From the NCBI GenBank assembly GCA_021780935.1, contig JAJXXT010000167.1:1-14944 (forward strand): a stretch of 14,944 bases of DNA, given 5' to 3'. Origin of the DNA: Pseudomonadota bacterium. GTDB taxonomy: Bacteria; Pseudomonadota; Alphaproteobacteria; Acetobacterales; Acetobacteraceae. Under the pieces are notes generated by a model. The model searched no databases, was not told where the DNA came from, and saw only the letters and a list, made by a program, of their open reading frames with translations. Shown piece by piece: positions 6,289 through 13,384 of this stretch. The position numbers and the translations under genes are program-made. Position 1 is the stretch's first letter, and every line of letters begins with the position of its first letter.

Positions 6289-8637
6289 TCAGCCGGCGAT
6301 TTCGGCCTCCCGCTCCGAACCGCCGTCCTCGCCATCGGGTCGCGGCAGGGCGGGGACGCTCGGCTCGATGAACTCGAAGTCCAGCGCGCCGTCCTTCAGC
6401 CCGACCTTGACTGCGCCGCCCTTGGCGAGCCGGCCGAAGAGCAATTCCTCGGCCAGCGGCTTCTTGATCGTCTCCTGGATGACGCGCGCCAGCGGACGGG
6501 CGCCGTAGAGCCGGTCATAGCCGCGCTCGGCCAGCCACTCCTTGGCCGCGGAGGACAGCTCGATGGTGACGTTGCGGTCGGCGAGCTGGGCCTCCAGCTG
6601 CATGACGAACTTCTCGACGACGCGGGCGACGATCTCCGGCGTGAGCGCGGCGAACGCGATGGTGGCATCGAGCCGGTTGCGGAACTCGGGGGTGAAGAGG
6701 CGTTTGATCGCATCCTCGTCCTCGCCCTCGCGCGATTCGCGGCCGAATCCGATCGCCTCCTTGGCGAGGTCCGAGGCGCCGGCGTTGGTGGTCATGATCA
6801 GGATCACATTCCGGAAATCGACCGACTTGCCGTTGTGGTCGGTGAGTTTGCCGTGATCCATGACCTGCAACAGGATGTTGAACAGGTCGGCATGCGCCTT
6901 CTCGATTTCGTCCAGCAGCAGCACCGCGTGCGGGTGCTGGTCGATCGCGTCGGTGAGCAGGCCGCCCTGGTCGAACCCGACATAGCCCGGCGGCGCGCCG
7001 ATCAGCCGCGAGACCGAGTGGCGCTCCATGTATTCGCTCATGTCGAAGCGGATCAGCTCGATGCCGAGCGTCTGGGCGAGCTGGCGGGCGACCTCGGTCT
7101 TGCCGACACCGGTCGGCCCCGAAAACAGGTAATTGCCGATCGGCTTCTCGGCATCGCGGAGCCCGGCCCGGGAGAGCTTGATCGCCGCCGCCAGGGCCTC
7201 GATCGCCTTGTCCTGGCCGAACACCAGGGCGCGCACATCCCGCTCCAGGTTGCGCAGCGTTTCCTTGTCGTCGGCGGAGACCGACTTGGGTGGGATACGG
7301 GCGATCTTGGCGACGATTTCCTCGACATCGCGCAGTGTCACCGTCTTGCGCCGCTTGTTTTCGGGCAGGAGCATGCGGGAGGCGCCGACCTCGTCGATGA
7401 CGTCGATCGCCTTGTCGGGCAGCTTGCGGTCGTGGATGTACTTGGCGGAGAGCTCCACCGCGGCGCGGATCGCCTCCTCCGTGTAGCGCACCTTGTGGTG
7501 CTTCTCGTAATTCGCCTTGAGCCCGCGCAGGATCAGCACCGAGTCCTCGACCGACGGCTCGTTGACGTCGATCTTCTGGAAGCGCCGGACGAGGGCGCGA
7601 TCCTTCTCGAAATAGTTGCGGAATTCCTTGTAGGTCGTGCTGCCGATGCAGCGCAGATTGCCGGAGGCGAGCGCCGGCTTGAGCAGATTGGAAGCGTCCA
7701 TCGCCCCGCCCGAGGTGGCGCCGGCGCCGATGACGGTGTGGATCTCGTCGATGAACAGAATCGCGCCGGTCTGGTTCTCCAGCTCGGTGACGACGGCCTT
7801 CAGCCGCTCCTCGAAATCGCCGCGATAACGGGTGCCGGCCAGCAGGGCCCCCATGTCGAGCGCGAAGATGGTCGATTTGGCCAGCACCTCGGGAACGTCG
7901 CCCTCGACGATGCGCTTGGCCAGGCCCTCGGCGATCGCCGTCTTGCCGACGCCGGGATCGCCGACATAGAGCGGGTTGTTTTTGGTCCGCCGGCAGAGGA
8001 TCTGGATGGTCCGCTCGATCTCGGTCTCGCGGCCGATGAGGGGGTCGATCTTGCCGGCGAGCGCCTTCTTGTTGAGGTTGACGCAGTAGGTGCCGAGCGC
8101 GTCCTGGCCGCGGCGGGCGTGCTTTTCCTCCCGCTCGTTCTCGGTCGGGGTTTCCGGAGTCTGGCTGGTGGCCCCCTGGACCGGGCGCTGAACGGAACGG
8201 CCCGGCGCCTTGGCGATGCCGTGGCTGATGAAGTTCACCGCATCCAGCCGGGTCATGTCCTGCAGCTGCAGGAAATAGACGGCATGACTCTCGCGCTCGC
8301 TGAACAGGGCGACGAGGACATTGGCGCCGGTCACCTCGTCGCGCCCGGAGGACTGGACATGGATCGCGGCGCGCTGGACCACGCGCTGGAAGCCCGCCGT
8401 GGGCTTGGGGTCGCCGGGCCGGTCGGTGCGCAGGCCGGCGAGATCCTTGTCCAGGAACTCGGTCAGGTCGCCGCGCAGCTTGTCGAGATCGACGCCGCAG
8501 GCACGCAGCACGGTGGCCGCATCGGCATCCTCGGTGAGGCCGAGGAGAAGATGCTCGAGCGTCGCGTATTCATGGCGCCGGTCGGCGGCGAAGCCGAGGG
8601 AACGGTGGAGCGTTTGTTCCAGGTTTCGCGACAGCAT
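6289..8637 (-). CDS. clpA: ATP-dependent Clp protease ATP-binding subunit ClpA
   Basis: ClpA is the Hsp100 unfoldase that forms a hexameric ring on ClpP, unfolds substrates (N-degron substrates via ClpS) and threads them into the peptidase. The N-terminal Clp-N repeat domain starts with the canonical [12 protein letters not shown] and covers about residues 1-145. The first AAA+ module has Walker A GDPGVGKT (226-233, K232) and a Walker B ending FIDEIH. The second has Walker A GPTGVGKT (507-514, K513) and [13 protein letters not shown] (629-631), just before the [10 protein letters not shown] stretch, is the loop that docks on ClpP. There is no ClpB-type coiled-coil middle domain. At 782 aa it is slightly longer than E. 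coli ClpA (758), partly because of a polar linker at about 150-190. It lies downstream of clpS on the same strand. clpP is not in the window. A GGAG lies 13 bases before the ATG, a rather long spacing. Confidence 0.97.
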   Translation of the reverse strand: MLSRNLEQTLHRSLGFAADRRHEYATLEHLLLGLTEDADAATVLRACGVDLDKLRGDLTEFLDKDLAGLRTDRPGDPKPTAGFQRVVQRAAIHVQSSGRDEVTGANVLVALFSERESHAVYFLQLQDMTRLDAVNFISHGIAKAPGRSVQRPVQGATSQTPETPTENEREEKHARRGQDALGTYCVNLNKKALAGKIDPLIGRETEIERTIQILCRRTKNNPLYVGDPGVGKTAIAEGLAKRIVEGDVPEVLAKSTIFALDMGALLAGTRYRGDFEERLKAVVTELENQTGAILFIDEIHTVIGAGATSGGAMDASNLLKPALASGNLRCIGSTTYKEFRNYFEKDRALVRRFQKIDVNEPSVEDSVLILRGLKANYEKHHKVRYTEEAIRAAVELSAKYIHDRKLPDKAIDVIDEVGASRMLLPENKRRKTVTLRDVEEIVAKIARIPPKSVSADDKETLRNLERDVRALVFGQDKAIEALAAAIKLSRAGLRDAEKPIGNYLFSGPTGVGKTEVARQLAQTLGIELIRFDMSEYMERHSVSRLIGAPPGYVGFDQGGLLTDAIDQHPHAVLLLDEIEKAHADLFNILLQVMDHGKLTDHNGKSVDFRNVILIMTTNAGASDLAKEAIGFGRESREGEDEDAIKRLFTPEFRNRLDATIAFAALTPEIVARVVEKFVMQLEAQLADRNVTIELSSAAKEWLAERGYDRLYGARPLARVIQETIKKPLAEELLFGRLAKGGAVKVGLKDGALDFEFIEPSVPALPRPDGEDGGSEREAEIAG

Positions 8638-8944
8638 GGGCTCGACACCGCTCCAAAAAAAAATACCTCAGTAGGTCCTTGGCGCCGGTGGACGCAGGTC
8701 AGCCGGTGCCGCTTGGGCCGTGACCACGCCCGGCACCCGCGCCAGACATCGACAGCTCGGCTCAGCCAGTCAAAGCCAGGCAGGACCCACTCTTCAGAAC
8801 CGCCTCCGGGCTGGGCCAATGCTACGCATATGGTCGCGCCCGGGTCAGTGTGCACCCGTCTGCTTTCCGAAGTGTAGCGCGGCGAGAATTTTTCGCCGTA
8901 TCCCAGCCGGCCCTGCCGCTCCTGCCGCATGGGCCCGATCGAGC
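8638..8944 (-). other. 307-base clpS-clpA intergenic spacer
   Basis: No convincing gene is seen here. On the minus strand (the direction of clpS and clpA) it contains a 7-bp inverted repeat with a 19-base loop (arms 8705-8711 and 8731-8737) and a T9 run (complement of A9 at 8655-8663) ending 17 bases before the clpA ATG. A TTGACT near 8770 is a possible -35 element, but no good -10 lies at the right distance. An open frame crossing the spacer lacks family features and overlaps both real genes in other frames, so I treat it as chance. The spacer may hold a separate clpA promoter or an attenuator. Confidence 0.4.
8655..8663 (-). promoter_or_regulatory. T9 tract in the clpA leader, possible attenuator or terminator
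   Basis: Read on the minus strand, nine consecutive T residues follow ACCT-ACTG-AGGT-A, a short 4-bp hairpin. A longer fold is possible in which GTCC/GGAC forms an inner stem. A stem followed by a T-run is the layout of an intrinsic terminator, and it lies between clpS and clpA. The stem is weak, so partial termination, or a slippage-prone leader, is as likely as full termination. Confidence 0.3.
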
Positions 8945-9274
8945 CTATTCCTTCTCGATCGTGCATTGCAACGGGTGCTGGTTCTGCCGCGCCAGATCCA
9001 TCACCTGTGTCACTTTGCTCTCGGCGACCTCGTAGGTATAGACGCCGCACACCCCGACGCCGCGGCGGTGCACGTGGAGCATGATGCGGGTGGCCTCCTC
9101 GCGCGTCTTCTGGAAGAAGCGCTCGAGCACGTGCACGACGAACTCCATCGGCGTGTAGTCGTCGTTCAGCATCAACACTTTGTACATCGAGGGCTTGCGG
9201 GTCTTCGGCCGGGCCTTGACCACCACCCCGGTGACCGGCCCATCGGTGCCGCCACGCTTGTCGCTATCGCTCAT
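8945..9274 (-). CDS. clpS: ATP-dependent Clp protease adaptor protein ClpS
   Basis: ClpS is the N-recognin adaptor that binds substrates with bulky hydrophobic N-terminal residues and delivers them to ClpA. The protein is 109 aa. A disordered N-terminal extension (1-29) that engages ClpA is followed by the core fold. Binding-pocket residues are all present: N37, D38 and D39 in [13 protein letters not shown]41, the gatekeeper-position M43, M65 and H69 in MLHVHRRG. These match E. coli N34, D35, D36, T38, M40, M62 and H66 with a constant offset of 3, so it should be a functional N-degron binder. The start ATG at 9274 gives the normal length, although no strong ribosome-binding site is seen at ideal spacing. 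It lies upstream of clpA on the same strand, the usual order. Many alphaproteobacteria have two ClpS paralogues; this is the clpA-linked one. Confidence 0.97.
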   Translation of the reverse strand: MSDSDKRGGTDGPVTGVVVKARPKTRKPSMYKVLMLNDDYTPMEFVVHVLERFFQKTREEATRIMLHVHRRGVGVCGVYTYEVAESKVTQVMDLARQNQHPLQCTIEKE

Positions 9275-9455
9275 CGTTCGTACTTTACATCCTGGCGGCG
9301 CACCGCCCCTATGCCGTCCGGGGAACGGACCGGTCCGGCATCACCGCCGAACAGCCTGGGACAGCATATTGGAACCCGGCCCGCCGGGGAAAGCCCCTGG
9401 TGCGCGCCCGGAGGGCTGCCAGGCGCCGACCGGCGCCGCAAAGGGCTGAAACGCG

Positions 9456-9486
9456 CGACGCCCGGGATGAGCCATCCCGGGCGTCG
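9456..9486 (-). terminator. Strong hairpin downstream of the phasin gene, probable terminator
   Basis: The arms at 9456-9469 and 9473-9486 are perfectly complementary over 14 bp, with a 3-base loop. The stem is very GC-rich. It lies 49 bases past the phasin stop codon and upstream of clpS on the same strand, where it would insulate the highly expressed phasin from clpS. On the minus strand it is followed by GCGCGTTTCAG, which has only three T residues, so the poly-U part is weak. Confidence 0.65.
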
Positions 9487-9534
9487 GTTCGAACGGGTTC
9501 GGCGGCAGGCGTGCCAGGTGCCGCCTGCTCGTTA

Positions 9535-10077
9535 TCAGACGGCGTGGGAGAACTTCTCGACCGCAAGGGTCACGCGCGCGGCGATCGGCGCGACCGCCTG
9601 CTCGGCGAGCTTGAAGGAGGCGTCGCTGATGCGGCCGGTCTCCGACATCGACTTCTCCAGCGCCGAACGCGCCAGCGTGCTCTGCAGGTCAACCGCTTCC
9701 TTGAGGGACTTCACCGTGGTCAGCGTCTTGAACGCCGAAACGGTCTCCTCGAACTGCGCCTGGGCGTTGGCGGCGAACTGCTTCGAGAGGTCCTGCACGC
9801 CGGCGAACCAGATCTGGCTCGACTTGACGACGGCTTCGAGATTGCCCTGGTTGAACGCGAAAAGCTCTTCCGCCGTCTTCATGGCCTTCTCCACCTGCTG
9901 CTGCACCTGCCCCTGAACGGCCTCGATTCCACTCTGCATAATAACCTCACTCTTGGTTGCTGTCGGCTTATTCTTCGTCCCGCCCCGCACGACGGCGACG
10001 TCTGTGTCGGGGGTCGGCGTCGGCTCGGCATCGCGAACTGCCGCGGCAGCAGGCAATGCCTTCACTTTGCTCGTCAC
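9535..10077 (-). CDS. Phasin family protein (PHA granule-associated)
   Basis: Phasins coat polyhydroxyalkanoate granules and control their size and number. The 180-aa product has an N-terminal Ala/Pro/Thr-rich, probably disordered segment (about 1-45). An amphipathic helical phasin domain follows (about 47-180), rich in Ala, Gln, Glu and Lys, with the recognisable stretches EELFAFNQGNLEAVVKSSQI and AQAQFEETVSAFKTL. No Cys, signal peptide or membrane segment is seen. The GTG start at 10077 is chosen because a perfect AAGGAGG lies 6 bases upstream. ATG 9939 (MQSGIEAV) is an alternative that would remove the disordered segment; it has AGG about 7 bases before it. The gene is a single transcription unit with its own promoter upstream and a strong hairpin downstream. 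PHA synthase genes are not in the window. Confidence 0.88.
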   Translation of the reverse strand: MTSKVKALPAAAAVRDAEPTPTPDTDVAVVRGGTKNKPTATKSEVIMQSGIEAVQGQVQQQVEKAMKTAEELFAFNQGNLEAVVKSSQIWFAGVQDLSKQFAANAQAQFEETVSAFKTLTTVKSLKEAVDLQSTLARSALEKSMSETGRISDASFKLAEQAVAPIAARVTLAVEKFSHAV

Positions 10078-10083
10078 GGTCTG

Positions 10084-10090
10084 CCTCCTT
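10084..10090 (-). promoter_or_regulatory. Perfect Shine-Dalgarno of the phasin gene, supports the GTG start
   Basis: On the minus strand the sequence reads AAGGAGG, complementary to the 16S rRNA 3' end, with a 6-base spacer to GTG at 10077. It decides the choice of the longer phasin form and suggests high translation, in keeping with an abundant granule protein. Confidence 0.8.
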
Positions 10091-10172
10091 TATCGTGCAG
10101 CGCGGCGGTCTTCGCGGGTTGGAGCCGAACGGGATGCAAGCCGGCCACCCCTCGTTAGTCCGCCGCTTTTGC

Positions 10173-10181
10173 TGCACTGCA
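10173..10181. promoter_or_regulatory. TGC-N3-GCA motif near the phasin transcription start, candidate PhaR operator
   Basis: TGCACTGCA, in the wider context CTGCACTGCAA, matches the TGC-N3-GCA (CTGC-N3-GCAG) motif known for the PHA regulator PhaR in Paracoccus and Rhodobacter. It lies 12 bases downstream of the proposed -10 element, covering the early transcribed region, a classical repressor position. PhaR leaving DNA when PHA accumulates would induce the phasin. This is inference by motif and position. Confidence 0.5.
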
Positions 10182-10192
10182 ACACAAGCTGG

Positions 10193-10220
10193 TAGATAGG
10201 CCATCCCGCCGTCGTGTCAA
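10193..10220 (-). promoter_or_regulatory. Sigma70-like promoter of the phasin gene
   Basis: On the minus strand a consensus -35 TTGACA (10220-10215) is followed after 16 bases by TATCTA (10198-10193) as a -10 element. Transcription would start near 10186, giving a leader of about 110 bases before the GTG. The -35 match is perfect; the -10 shares only three consensus bases, including the initial TAT, which suits a regulated promoter. Confidence 0.6.
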
Positions 10221-10230
10221 GCGGTTTTGG

Positions 10231-10239
10231 TGCGATGCA
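10231..10239. promoter_or_regulatory. Second TGC-N3-GCA motif, upstream of the phasin -35 element
   Basis: TGCGATGCA sits within GTGCGATGCAC, whose 4-base arms are perfect inverted repeats. It lies about 10 bases upstream of the phasin -35 element. Its centre is 58 bases from the centre of the first motif, so the two copies bracket the promoter. It is a candidate second PhaR operator, possibly also touching control of the divergent carboxypeptidase gene. Confidence 0.42.
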
Positions 10240-10328
10240 CAATTTAGTGATTCCGAGGCTTGCGCCGCCGCCGTCGCGTGCGTCCGCAACTGTTCCCGTT
10301 AACCCATTCATAGGCATCAGGTTTCGTC

Positions 10329-10357
10329 TGGACATCCGGGCCGGGCGGTTATAGGAT
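10329..10357 (+). promoter_or_regulatory. Sigma70-like promoter of the D-Ala-D-Ala carboxypeptidase gene
   Basis: TGGACA (10329-10334, 5 of 6 consensus bases) is separated by exactly 17 bases from TAGGAT (10352-10357, 4 of 6). Transcription would start near 10364, about 25 bases before the ATG at 10389. The overlapping TATAGG at 10350-10355 is an alternative -10 with shorter spacing. Together with the phasin promoter this explains most of the 311-base divergent gap. Confidence 0.5.
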
Positions 10358-10388
10358 CGCGCGACGCAATCGCATAGGGTCGAAGGGC

Positions 10389-11600
10389 ATGATTCTGGGT
10401 CTGCGGCAAGCCGCTTTGCAGTCGTTCGCGCCCAGCTTGCGCCTGCCATCCGGCCCCTTTTCGCGATTGCGGGCCGTGCTGCTGGCCGTGCTGCTGGGGT
10501 GCGCCATGCTTGGCGGCGGTCCAGCGTGGGCTCAGATCGGTTCGGACCGATACAGTTCCATGGTGATCGACGCCAGTTCCGGCTCGATTCTCTCGGCGGC
10601 CAATCCGGACGCTCCGCGCTACCCGGCCAGCCTGACCAAGATGATGACCCTGTACATGACGTTCGAGGCGCTGCGCGACCGCCGCCTCACGCTCGATGCC
10701 CCGGTGCCGGTTTCAGCCGCCGCCGCGTCCGCAGCCCCCTCCAAGCTCGGGATTCGGCCCGGGACCCGCCTCGTCGTGCAGGAGGCGATCCTGGCCCTGG
10801 TGACCAAGTCCGCCAACGATGCCGCAGTCGCCCTGGCCGAACGACTCGGCGGCAGCGAGGATCGCTTCGCGCAGATGATGACCCTGCGGGCGCGCGCCCT
10901 CGGCATGACACGGACGACGTTCCGCAATGCTTCGGGCCTGCCGGACCCGGAACAGGTCACGACCGCGCGCGACCAGGCGACTCTGGCGCGCCATCTGGTC
11001 CGGGATTTCCCCGATCAGTACCGCTATTTCAGCGTCTCCGGATTCGTCTTCCATGGCCGCACGATCCCCAACCATGACAATCTGCTGCGGACCTATGTCG
11101 GCGCTGACGGGATCAAGACCGGCTATACCGACGCGGCCGGCCATAATCTCGTTTCCAGCGCGACGCGCGGGGATGTGCGGCTGATCGGCGTGGTCATGGG
11201 GGCGGGCTCCAACCCCGAGCGGGATGCGCACATGATGGCGCTGCTCGATCAGGGGTTCGCGCGGATGAATGTGGCCGAGCCCGCTTCCGGCTCGATGCCG
11301 CTGCTGGCGCACCTGCCGTCCCTGGTGCCGAGCGCGCACGCGGCCACGGTGCAGGCGCGCGGTGCGCCCCGCGTGCATCTCGCCCATTCCCGCCACGGCA
11401 CAACCGGGCGCGGCGTGGTTCGACTCGCGGCGCTGCGCGCGCGCCCCGCCGCGACCGCCGACGGGCAGGAGACGGCGCGCGGCGCGCATCCGCATCGGCC
11501 GCACAAGGCGCAGTTCGCGGCGGCCAAGGGACAGGCGGAGCGGGCCTGCAGCACCTGTCCCACGCACACGCCGCGGAGCCACCAACTCGCCCGAAGCTGA
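10389..11600 (+). CDS. Serine D-alanyl-D-alanine carboxypeptidase (S11 family, PBP5/6/DacF type)
   Basis: This is a periplasmic low-molecular-weight penicillin-binding protein that trims the terminal D-Ala from peptidoglycan pentapeptides. A signal peptide spans about residues 1-48: a long n-region, a Leu/Ala-rich core and a likely cleavage after AWA (46-48). The three active-site motifs are SLTK (S81 nucleophile, K84), SAN (141-143) and KTG (243-245, in IKTGYT). The catalytic domain ends near residue 300. The PBP5 C-terminal beta domain and amphipathic anchor are absent. In their place is a tail of roughly 90 residues rich in Arg, Ala, His and Pro with a CSTC pair. LLGC (35-38) within the signal core is a poor lipobox match, so lipidation is possible but unlikely. 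ATG 10389 is used because later starts would damage the signal peptide; GAAGGG lies very close to it. Its promoter is divergent from that of the phasin. Confidence 0.92.
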   Translation: MILGLRQAALQSFAPSLRLPSGPFSRLRAVLLAVLLGCAMLGGGPAWAQIGSDRYSSMVIDASSGSILSAANPDAPRYPASLTKMMTLYMTFEALRDRRLTLDAPVPVSAAAASAAPSKLGIRPGTRLVVQEAILALVTKSANDAAVALAERLGGSEDRFAQMMTLRARALGMTRTTFRNASGLPDPEQVTTARDQATLARHLVRDFPDQYRYFSVSGFVFHGRTIPNHDNLLRTYVGADGIKTGYTDAAGHNLVSSATRGDVRLIGVVMGAGSNPERDAHMMALLDQGFARMNVAEPASGSMPLLAHLPSLVPSAHAATVQARGAPRVHLAHSRHGTTGRGVVRLAALRARPAATADGQETARGAHPHRPHKAQFAAAKGQAERACSTCPTHTPRSHQLARS

Positions 11601-11615
11601 CAGGCCAGCCTGATT

Positions 11616-11627
11616 CTCCGCGCGGAG
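11616..11627. repeat. Small palindrome after the carboxypeptidase gene
   Basis: CTCCGCGCGGAG is a perfect 12-base palindrome 15 bases past the carboxypeptidase stop. It could form a 4-bp stem with a 4-base loop. No T-run follows, so a terminator role is only a possibility. The rest of the gap to map (11601-11769) shows only the map ribosome-binding site. Confidence 0.25.
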
Positions 11628-11769
11628 TACCGGCGGGCGTTGCGCCGCGCGATGGTCTGCGATGCGGATGGCCCGCGATGGCTGGCCGAGCGACGCCCTT
11701 GCGCGAGACGCCCGCGCCGCGCAACTGTTAGTGCTCATGCCAGGGCAAAGCCGCAAGGAGCAGGATGCG

Positions 11770-12573
11770 ATGGACGGAGGGGCCGAGGCGCGCTCGATCG
11801 TCATTCACGGGGCGGAGGATTTCGTCCCCATGCACGCGGCCGGGCGGCTCGCCGCCGAGACGCTGGACATGATCGGGGCGCATGTCCGCCCCGGGGTGTC
11901 GACCGGGACGCTCGACGCACTGTGCCACGAGTTCATCCTGGCCCATGGCGCGGTGCCGGCGCCGCTGAACTATCGCGGCTTTCCGAAATCGATCTGCACG
12001 TCCATCAACCATGTGGTCTGCCATGGCATTCCCGGCGAGCGTCGGCTGGAGGATGGCGACATCGTCAATATCGACGTCACCGTGGTGCTCGGCGGCTGGC
12101 ATGGGGATTCGAGCCGGATGTATGTCGCCGGCGTGCCGAGTCGGCGCGCCCAGGCGCTGATCGACACCACTTACGAGGCCCTGATGCGCGGCATCGAGGT
12201 GGTCCGCCCTGGTGCCACGCTCGGCGATGTCGGGCACGCCATCCAGAGCTTCGTCGAGGCGCGGCGTTTTTCGGTGGTGCGCGATTTTTGCGGCCACGGC
12301 ATCGGCCTGCGCTTTCACGAGCCGCCGAACGTGCTGCATTTCGGCCGCCCCGGCACCGGGCTCGTGCTGCGTCCGGGCATGTTTTTCACCATCGAGCCGA
12401 TGGTGAATGCCGGCCGGCCGGAGGTGAAGGTGCTCGATGACGGCTGGACCGCCGTCACCCGCGATCGCAGCCTGTCGGCCCAGTTCGAGCACATGATCGG
12501 CGTCACCGAGCAGGGCTGCGAGGTGTTCACCCGCTCGCCCGCCGGGCTCGACGTTCCTGCCGCGGTCGGCTGA
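11770..12573 (+). CDS. map: Type I methionine aminopeptidase
   Basis: This cytosolic dimetal enzyme removes the initiator methionine from nascent proteins. The product is 267 aa, the normal size for bacterial type Ia enzymes (E. coli 264). All key residues are visible: H85 in INHVVCHGIPG; the metal ligands D102 (NIDVTV), D113 (HGDSSRMY), H176 (CGHGIG), E209 (FTIEPM) and E240 (QFEHMI); and H183 in RFHEPPN. No zinc-finger extension is present. The frame is open further upstream to an ATG at 11662. The start at 11770 is preferred because AAGGAG lies 9 bases before it and the N-terminus then aligns with the family (IVIHGAEDFVPMHAAGRLA). It follows the carboxypeptidase by 169 bases and precedes radC. 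Confidence 0.96.
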   Translation: MDGGAEARSIVIHGAEDFVPMHAAGRLAAETLDMIGAHVRPGVSTGTLDALCHEFILAHGAVPAPLNYRGFPKSICTSINHVVCHGIPGERRLEDGDIVNIDVTVVLGGWHGDSSRMYVAGVPSRRAQALIDTTYEALMRGIEVVRPGATLGDVGHAIQSFVEARRFSVVRDFCGHGIGLRFHEPPNVLHFGRPGTGLVLRPGMFFTIEPMVNAGRPEVKVLDDGWTAVTRDRSLSAQFEHMIGVTEQGCEVFTRSPAGLDVPAAVG

Positions 12574-12608
12574 ATTCGCCTGCCATCTTCCGGTGCCGCT
12601 CGCCGCGT

Positions 12609-12621
12609 GACACACTGTGTC
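12609..12621. promoter_or_regulatory. Perfect dyad GACACA-C-TGTGTC upstream of radC
   Basis: Two 6-base arms flank a single central base. The dyad ends 19 bases before the radC ATG at 12641, in the 67-base map-radC gap. Its size and position fit an operator for a dimeric regulator. It does not resemble the alphaproteobacterial LexA box (GTTC-N7-GTTC). It might also be a chance repeat. Confidence 0.3.
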
Positions 12622-12640
12622 CGCAACCGGGGGTGTGAGC

Positions 12641-13384
12641 ATGACGCGCGGTCTCGCGGACGCCACAGGCATGTTGCCGCTGGAACCGGATGCCCCAGCC
12701 CCGCACGCGACGCCGGCGGGGGCTGAGGGACATCGGACGCGCCTGCGCGCGCGCCTGCTGACCGCGGGCCCCGAGTCGCTGGCCGATCACGAAATGCTGG
12801 AGATGATCCTGTTCCTGGCCCTGCCGCGGCGCGACACCAAGCCGATCGCGCGTGCGCTGCTCACCCGCTTCGGCAGCTACACCGCCGCCATCGCCGCACC
12901 GCTCCAGGATCTGCGGGGGATCGATGGGCTGGGCGAGGCCGGGGCCGCCGCGCTCAAGACCGTGCAGGCCGCCGCGCTGCGCCTGGCCCGCGCCGAGCTG
13001 GTGAACCGTCCGCTCCTGGCCAACTGGGACCGGCTGATCGAATACCTCACCGCCGCTCTCGCGCGCGAGCGGGTCGAGCAGTTCCGGGTTCTGTTCCTGG
13101 ACAACCGCAATCGGCTTCTGGCGGATGAAATGCAGGCCCGGGGTACCGTCAACCACACCCCGGTCTATCCGCGTGAGGTGGTGAAGCGCGCCCTCGAACT
13201 CCAAGCGAGCGCGCTGATCCTGGTCCACAACCACCCGAGTGGCGACCCGTCGCCCTCGCGCGAGGACGTGGCGATGACCCTGGAGGTGAAGGAGGCGGCC
13301 GCGGCCCTCTCGCTCGTGCTGCACGATCACGTGATCATCGGCAACGGTCGCTGGCTCAGCTTCCGCCGTGAGGGACTTCTGTAA
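12641..13384 (+). CDS. radC: RadC family JAMM/MPN-domain protein
   Basis: RadC proteins combine an N-terminal helix-hairpin-helix-like segment with a C-terminal JAB1/MPN metal-binding domain; the old DNA-repair role is doubtful and the true function is unsettled. In this 247-aa product the HhH-like region covers about residues 40-110 (LADHEMLEMILFLALPRRDTK, then LRGIDGLGEAGAAAL). The MPN domain covers about 125-247. The JAMM motif is intact: an upstream acidic residue in LLADEMQARG (E163), then HNHPSGDPSPSRED with H196, H198 and D209. The start at 12641 follows a GGGGG run with suitable spacing; a GTG at 12617, inside the dyad, would add 8 residues. The stop at 13382-13384 lies inside the 3' end of tlyA on the other strand. 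RadC is often linked to mobile elements, but this copy sits among housekeeping genes. Confidence 0.94.
   Translation: MTRGLADATGMLPLEPDAPAPHATPAGAEGHRTRLRARLLTAGPESLADHEMLEMILFLALPRRDTKPIARALLTRFGSYTAAIAAPLQDLRGIDGLGEAGAAALKTVQAAALRLARAELVNRPLLANWDRLIEYLTAALARERVEQFRVLFLDNRNRLLADEMQARGTVNHTPVYPREVVKRALELQASALILVHNHPSGDPSPSREDVAMTLEVKEAAAALSLVLHDHVIIGNGRWLSFRREGLL

Noticed and set aside
6835..8877. Open frame of 680 codons on the plus strand, antisense to clpA
   Set aside because: It is the complement of an unmistakable clpA. The product is rich in Asp, Val, Leu and Arg without motifs, typical of a mirror frame.
8463..9050. Open frame of 195 codons on the minus strand crossing the clpS-clpA spacer
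   Set aside because: It overlaps the 3' end of clpS and the 5' end of clpA in other frames, has no ribosome-binding site that stands out, and shows no family features.
10389..10530. Possible lipobox (LLGC) in the carboxypeptidase signal peptide
   Set aside because: The -2 Leu is unusual for a lipobox, and a good signal peptidase I site (AWA) follows, so a lipoprotein call is not supported.
12641..13384. radC as a marker of a genomic island or anti-restriction module
   Set aside because: It sits between map and tlyA, with base composition like its neighbours and no integrase, tRNA or repeats nearby.
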